64,000 nt of DNA from RGIG4097 sp964637515. Its GTDB lineage: Bacteria; Bacillota; Clostridia; Christensenellales; CAG-917. Below the pieces are notes generated by a model. The model searched no databases. It saw only the letters and a program-made list of their open reading frames with translations, and had not been told where the DNA came from. The stretch lies in the NCBI GenBank assembly GCA_964637515.1, contig CAZWUI010000005.1:1-64000 (forward strand), written 5' to 3'. The position numbers were made by a program, and so were the translations under genes. Shown here piece by piece: positions 62,001 through 64,000 of the stretch; positions within the stretch are counted from its first letter, which is position 1, and each line of letters starts with the position of its first letter.

Positions 62001-62605
62001 AAGGTGAGTTTAACTTCGATACCGGCATGCTCTACGTTGAGTCCGAAGAGGTCGGCGACGACGAGGACGAGAGCGAAAACGCAGGTATGGTCGTCGATAA
62101 AAACCTTGCGGGCAAACCCGTTACTATGGGGTGTATCGTCGCATCTTACGAAAGGAAGGTTACTAAGACCGATCAAAGACGTTTCGCAGTCGGTAAACTC
62201 GAAGACAGAATGGGCGCGATTTCGTTCAGTATGTTCGCAAGAGCCTACGAACGTTACGGCAAACTTCTCGAAGGGGATGCACCCGTCAAAGTCTACGGCA
62301 AAATAGACTTGCGCGACGAGTCCGATCCCAAAATCAACGTCGAGAAAATCGAGCCGTGGGAGAACGCCGCGACGAAGGACTCAGGCGGTGTGCTTTACGT
62401 GCTCATCAACAACGACAACGAAATGAAACTCATCGCAGGTGTGCTTGCAATACATAAAGGCAACGTACCCGTGCAAGCGCAAGTCAAGAAAAACGGCAAA
62501 TACTGCCTTATGGAATTTCCGCAAAGGGCGGAGGTGACCGACGAACTCATCAGAAAACTGAAAAACATCGTCGGCGAAAACAACGTGAAATACGTAATGA
62601 AATGA
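59039..62605 (+). CDS. dnaE: DNA polymerase III subunit alpha
   Basis: A 1188-residue replicative polymerase of the DnaE type. It begins with a PHP domain (VHLHLHTEYSLLDGAVR, AITDHGNMYG). The palm domain holds the catalytic aspartates in PDFDVDFCF at about residue 418, with GPGRGSGVGSLVAYSIGI just before, and a third in the LVVEHIGLLKMDFLGLKTL region. The beta-clamp-binding and OB-fold regions follow (residues about 1000-1130). The length is normal for DnaE1. AAAAAGGAAAT precedes the ATG. It ends in a strong terminator. Confidence 0.96.
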   Translation: MGNFVHLHLHTEYSLLDGAVRLSQQVVNPDEPDKVTTTCPLADALKARGMDSVAITDHGNMYGVHIFVSQMRANGIKPIIGSEFYVADDMYQKTSEVLYKNRHLILLAKNEIGYKNLMYLSSKSFVDGFYTRPRIDLKLMEGHTDGLICCSACLAGQVPQYLVHNDYQGAVEYATKMRDMFAPGDYYIELQDHGIPEEKKILPQLYKLAKEIGVKVIATNDVHYIEREDADVQDTMECINLGCKKTEVNGIRFESDNFYLKSEEEMRELFSWCPEAIDNTKEIADKVSDYFVADTNHVFYIPHYTNDEIGDRTTAQYLHDLAWERIKNRYDVITPEIEQRLDYELGVINKCGFNDYFLIVWDYCNAAKEMGISVGPGRGSGVGSLVAYSIGITDVDPLRYKLIFERFLSEERVTMPDFDVDFCFVRRPEVIDYVVKKYGADKVSQIIAYSTMSAKAAVKDVARVYDVPYTESNNWVKDIPNGKYLLRQVLTPGAEGYSEDFRMLYETNPQAREVIDVAIRLEGMPRQTSEHAAGVVICSEPLLDHVPLSRNKDDIVTQFDKLVVEHIGLLKMDFLGLKTLTDISEACKFIKEDKGVDVDFHKIGYEDPKIYELIASGDCEAVFQLESGGMKKFMSQLQPTNIEDVIAGISLYRPGPMQFIDDFIKGKREPDKVVYAHPLLKEVLEVTYGCIVYQEQVMQIAQKVAGYSFGGADIMRRAISKKKLAVLEAQKEIFLHGGYLADDATHRYIIGAVANGVSEEVASALFDSILKFASYAFNKSHAAAYTFLTYQTAWLKCYYPVHFLAAVINNRITNAEEVTHYINYLRRQGVKILAPDINRSKQLFSIEGNNVRYGLMGVKNVGENAIEFVIKERENGEFKDLKDFISRCTGQINKRMVENLIKGGAFDCFGKTRSTLMASYESIMNQVANDRKSSLSGQMSLFDELIEDVEVKYTELAEYSKQQILSEEKEVLGMYVSGHPLDDYVVRKGEFNFDTGMLYVESEEVGDDEDESENAGMVVDKNLAGKPVTMGCIVASYERKVTKTDQRRFAVGKLEDRMGAISFSMFARAYERYGKLLEGDAPVKVYGKIDLRDESDPKINVEKIEPWENAATKDSGGVLYVLINNDNEMKLIAGVLAIHKGNVPVQAQVKKNGKYCLMEFPQRAEVTDELIRKLKNIVGENNVKYVMK

Positions 62606-62606
62606 T

Positions 62607-62636
62607 GAAAAAGCACTCCGAGCGGAGTGCTTTTTC
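62607..62636 (+). terminator. Terminator of dnaE
   Basis: A 14-base perfect stem (GAAAAAGCACTCCG with CGGAGTGCTTTTTC) around AG, directly after the stop codon. Confidence 0.92.
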
Positions 62637-62733
62637 AATGATATACTTGCGAGTATAGCTTTCTATAAAAGAGAAAAAGCAGTTTATTTACACAGTCTTT
62701 ACAAGTTTATTTAATAATTTTAGAAATTCATTG

Positions 62734-62762
62734 TTGATTTATACGCGTGCGTGTGTTAGAAT
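62734..62762 (+). promoter_or_regulatory. Extended -10 promoter of pfkA
   Basis: TTGATT (62734-62739), 17 bases, TAGAAT (62757-62762) preceded by TGT. Confidence 0.7.
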
Positions 62763-62792
62763 GTTTAACAGTGAACATTTTTGAGGTGTATT

Positions 62793-63770
62793 ATGGCACA
62801 AAAAGAAAAGAAAATAGCAATCCTTACTAGCGGTGGTGATTCCTCCGGAATGAATGCGGGTATCCGCGCCGCCGTCAGATACGCTCTTTCCAAGGGCTAC
62901 ACGGTTTACGGTGTTCGCCACGGCTACGTAGGTCTTGTGAACGACGATATATTCGAGATGCAATATAGCAGTGTTTCAAACTGCGTTCATACCGGCGGTA
63001 CCATTCTCCGCACGGGTAGAAGCGGTGATTTCAAAGATCCCGAAGTGCTCAAAGCCGCTGCGAACAATCTTCTCAAACGCGGTTGTGATTCCCTTATCGT
63101 CATTGGTGGCGACGGTTCTTTCCGCGGTTTGCGCGACTTGCACAAGATGACGGATTTGAGAGTCATCGGAATCCCCGGCACTATCGACAACGATATGGGT
63201 TACACGGACTACACGATCGGTTTCGACACCGCTTGCAACACCGTTCTCGATGCGATTTTGAAACTCCGTGACACCATCACTTCTCACGACAGAATAATGG
63301 TCCTCGAAGTTATGGGACGTCATTGCGGCGACATCGCTCTCTACACTTCTCTCGCAGGCGGAGCGGAATACGTCATTCTTCCCGAAGCACCCGTGGACGT
63401 GGACGCTATCGCAAAGAGCGTCAAGGAAGGCTTTGAAAAAGGCAAGACTTCCACTATCATCGTCCTTGCGGAAGGCAGAAACGACATCAAAGACGAACTT
63501 ATGAAGAAAGTCGGCGAAGCGACCGGCAAAACCATCAACCATATCGCACTCAGCTATATCCAAAGAGGCGGTATTCCTACGATGAGCGACAGAGTGCTTG
63601 CATCCCGTCTTGCAGTCAGAGCGGTTGACCTCATCGACGACGGACAAAGCGGTAGAGTGGTCGGCATTCGCGGCGGAAACCTCATTGATATGACCGTCAG
63701 CGAAGCACTCAACACCCCCAAAACCTTCAACGAGCAGATATACAATATCTCGACTCTCATCAGCAAATAA
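62793..63770 (+). CDS. pfkA: ATP-dependent 6-phosphofructokinase
   Basis: A 325-residue PfkA-type enzyme that phosphorylates fructose 6-phosphate in glycolysis. The start at 62793 follows GAGGTG; an upstream in-frame codon at 62781 lies before that site. Motifs: ILTSGGDSSGMNAGIRAAVR (the usual GGDAPGMN is GGDSSGMN), IGGDGSFRGL, the catalytic PGTIDNDM, and VMGRHCGDIAL. Gly in GGDGS at the nucleotide site points to ATP rather than pyrophosphate. A second, pyrophosphate-type phosphofructokinase gene follows 30 bases later. Confidence 0.95.
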   Translation: MAQKEKKIAILTSGGDSSGMNAGIRAAVRYALSKGYTVYGVRHGYVGLVNDDIFEMQYSSVSNCVHTGGTILRTGRSGDFKDPEVLKAAANNLLKRGCDSLIVIGGDGSFRGLRDLHKMTDLRVIGIPGTIDNDMGYTDYTIGFDTACNTVLDAILKLRDTITSHDRIMVLEVMGRHCGDIALYTSLAGGAEYVILPEAPVDVDAIAKSVKEGFEKGKTSTIIVLAEGRNDIKDELMKKVGEATGKTINHIALSYIQRGGIPTMSDRVLASRLAVRAVDLIDDGQSGRVVGIRGGNLIDMTVSEALNTPKTFNEQIYNISTLISK

Positions 63771-63800
63771 TAAACACGCAGTATAATTTAGGAGATTCAT

Positions 63801-64000
63801 ATGAAAAATTTGGTTGGAGCATGTATGTTCGGACAAAGCGGCGGTCCTACCTCCGTCATCAACAGTAGCGCGGCAGGCGTATTCACCGAGGCTTTGAGAC
63901 AAGGCAATATCACCGCGGTTTATGGTGCGGAACACGGCATCGTCGGCATTCTCAACGAGAAATTCTACGATATGGGCAAAGAAGACCCCAGAGAAATCGA
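63801..64000 (+). CDS. Pyrophosphate-type phosphofructokinase (partial, right edge)
   Basis: The first 66 residues of a second phosphofructokinase, cut by the window end. FGQSGGPTSVINSSAAGVFTEA and YGAEHGIVGILNEKFYDM match the long PPi-dependent clade (pyrophosphate-fructose 6-phosphate phosphotransferase) rather than PfkA. TTTAGGAGATTC precedes the ATG at 63801. With pfkA 30 bases upstream the two are probably co-transcribed. The phosphodonor-determining residues lie outside the window, so PPi use is inferred from the clade only. Confidence 0.85.
   Translation, partial: MKNLVGACMFGQSGGPTSVINSSAAGVFTEALRQGNITAVYGAEHGIVGILNEKFYDMGKEDPREI

Noticed and set aside
1..64000. tRNA, rRNA, CRISPR arrays, prophage genes
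   Set aside because: I looked through the intergenic regions and found no cloverleaf, no regularly spaced repeats and no phage structural or integrase genes.

Overview
The window looks like chromosome from an anaerobic, uncultured Clostridia-type member of the Bacillota. This rests on gene content: WhiA, DUF1385, DUF4364, QueH, the TIGR03960/TIGR03936 pair with RNase G, a TM1266-type hydrogenase-system regulator, a Re-citrate-synthase-like enzyme, a bacterial V-type ATPase, and many consensus sigma-A promoters with strong Shine-Dalgarno sites. I cannot name the genus. I see no tRNA, rRNA, CRISPR array or prophage. Coding is dense and mostly on the + strand.

Layout. 1-5.9 kb: ROK kinase, radical SAM protein, DUF2344 protein and RNase G/E in tight succession, then a zinc-less MDR dehydrogenase. 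6.0-8.5 kb: a long palindromic repeat, then DUF4364 and an M20 peptidase on the minus strand. 8.7-12.3 kb: GTP-type PEP carboxykinase under a consensus promoter, then an acyl-CoA synthetase. 12.35-13.34 kb: a compact mobile unit, a REP-associated (Y1) transposase flanked on both sides by the same palindrome that stands alone at 6.0 kb. 13.6-24.1 kb: one 3511-residue surface protein built from Ig-like, MBG and YDG modules, with a transmembrane segment followed by a Pro-Glu-rich tail. 24.3-33.3 kb: rpiB followed without a gap by a nine-gene V-type ATPase operon (order F-I-K-E-C-G-A-B-D in Enterococcus hirae nomenclature) whose K subunit keeps every sodium ligand known from E. hirae. 33.4-34.7 kb: a YhhN-like/queH operon on the minus strand. 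34.7-40.6 kb: a MacB-type ABC exporter, a lipoprotein and a PIG-L deacetylase. 40.6-43.5 kb: a TM1266-type regulator behind a terminator-like leader hairpin, then an ABC importer whose substrate-binding lipoprotein appears circularly permuted. 43.6-48.4 kb: rpmE, a DUF1385-PrmC fusion, prfA and a Re-citrate-synthase-like gene. 48.4-53.6 kb: a small P-loop protein, threonine synthase, TrpRS, DUF5685, a degenerate J-domain protein with a Cys-rich tail, and a membrane protein. 53.7-54.3 kb: an ArsR repressor divergent from an unlisted 56-codon membrane ORF. 54.5-64 kb: uvrC, murB, PHP, whiA, dnaE, pfkA and the start of a second, pyrophosphate-type phosphofructokinase.

Functionally the stretch combines central carbon metabolism (PckG, two PFKs, RpiB, Re-citrate synthase-like), ion-motive energy (V-ATPase), translation (L31, PrmC with its substrate RF1, TrpRS, QueH) and the cell surface. 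The most unusual items are the permuted binding protein (40991-42004), the palindrome-flanked transposase (12355-13339), the giant surface protein with a predicted cytoplasmic proline-rich tail (13580-24115), and the DUF1385-PrmC fusion (43955-45820).
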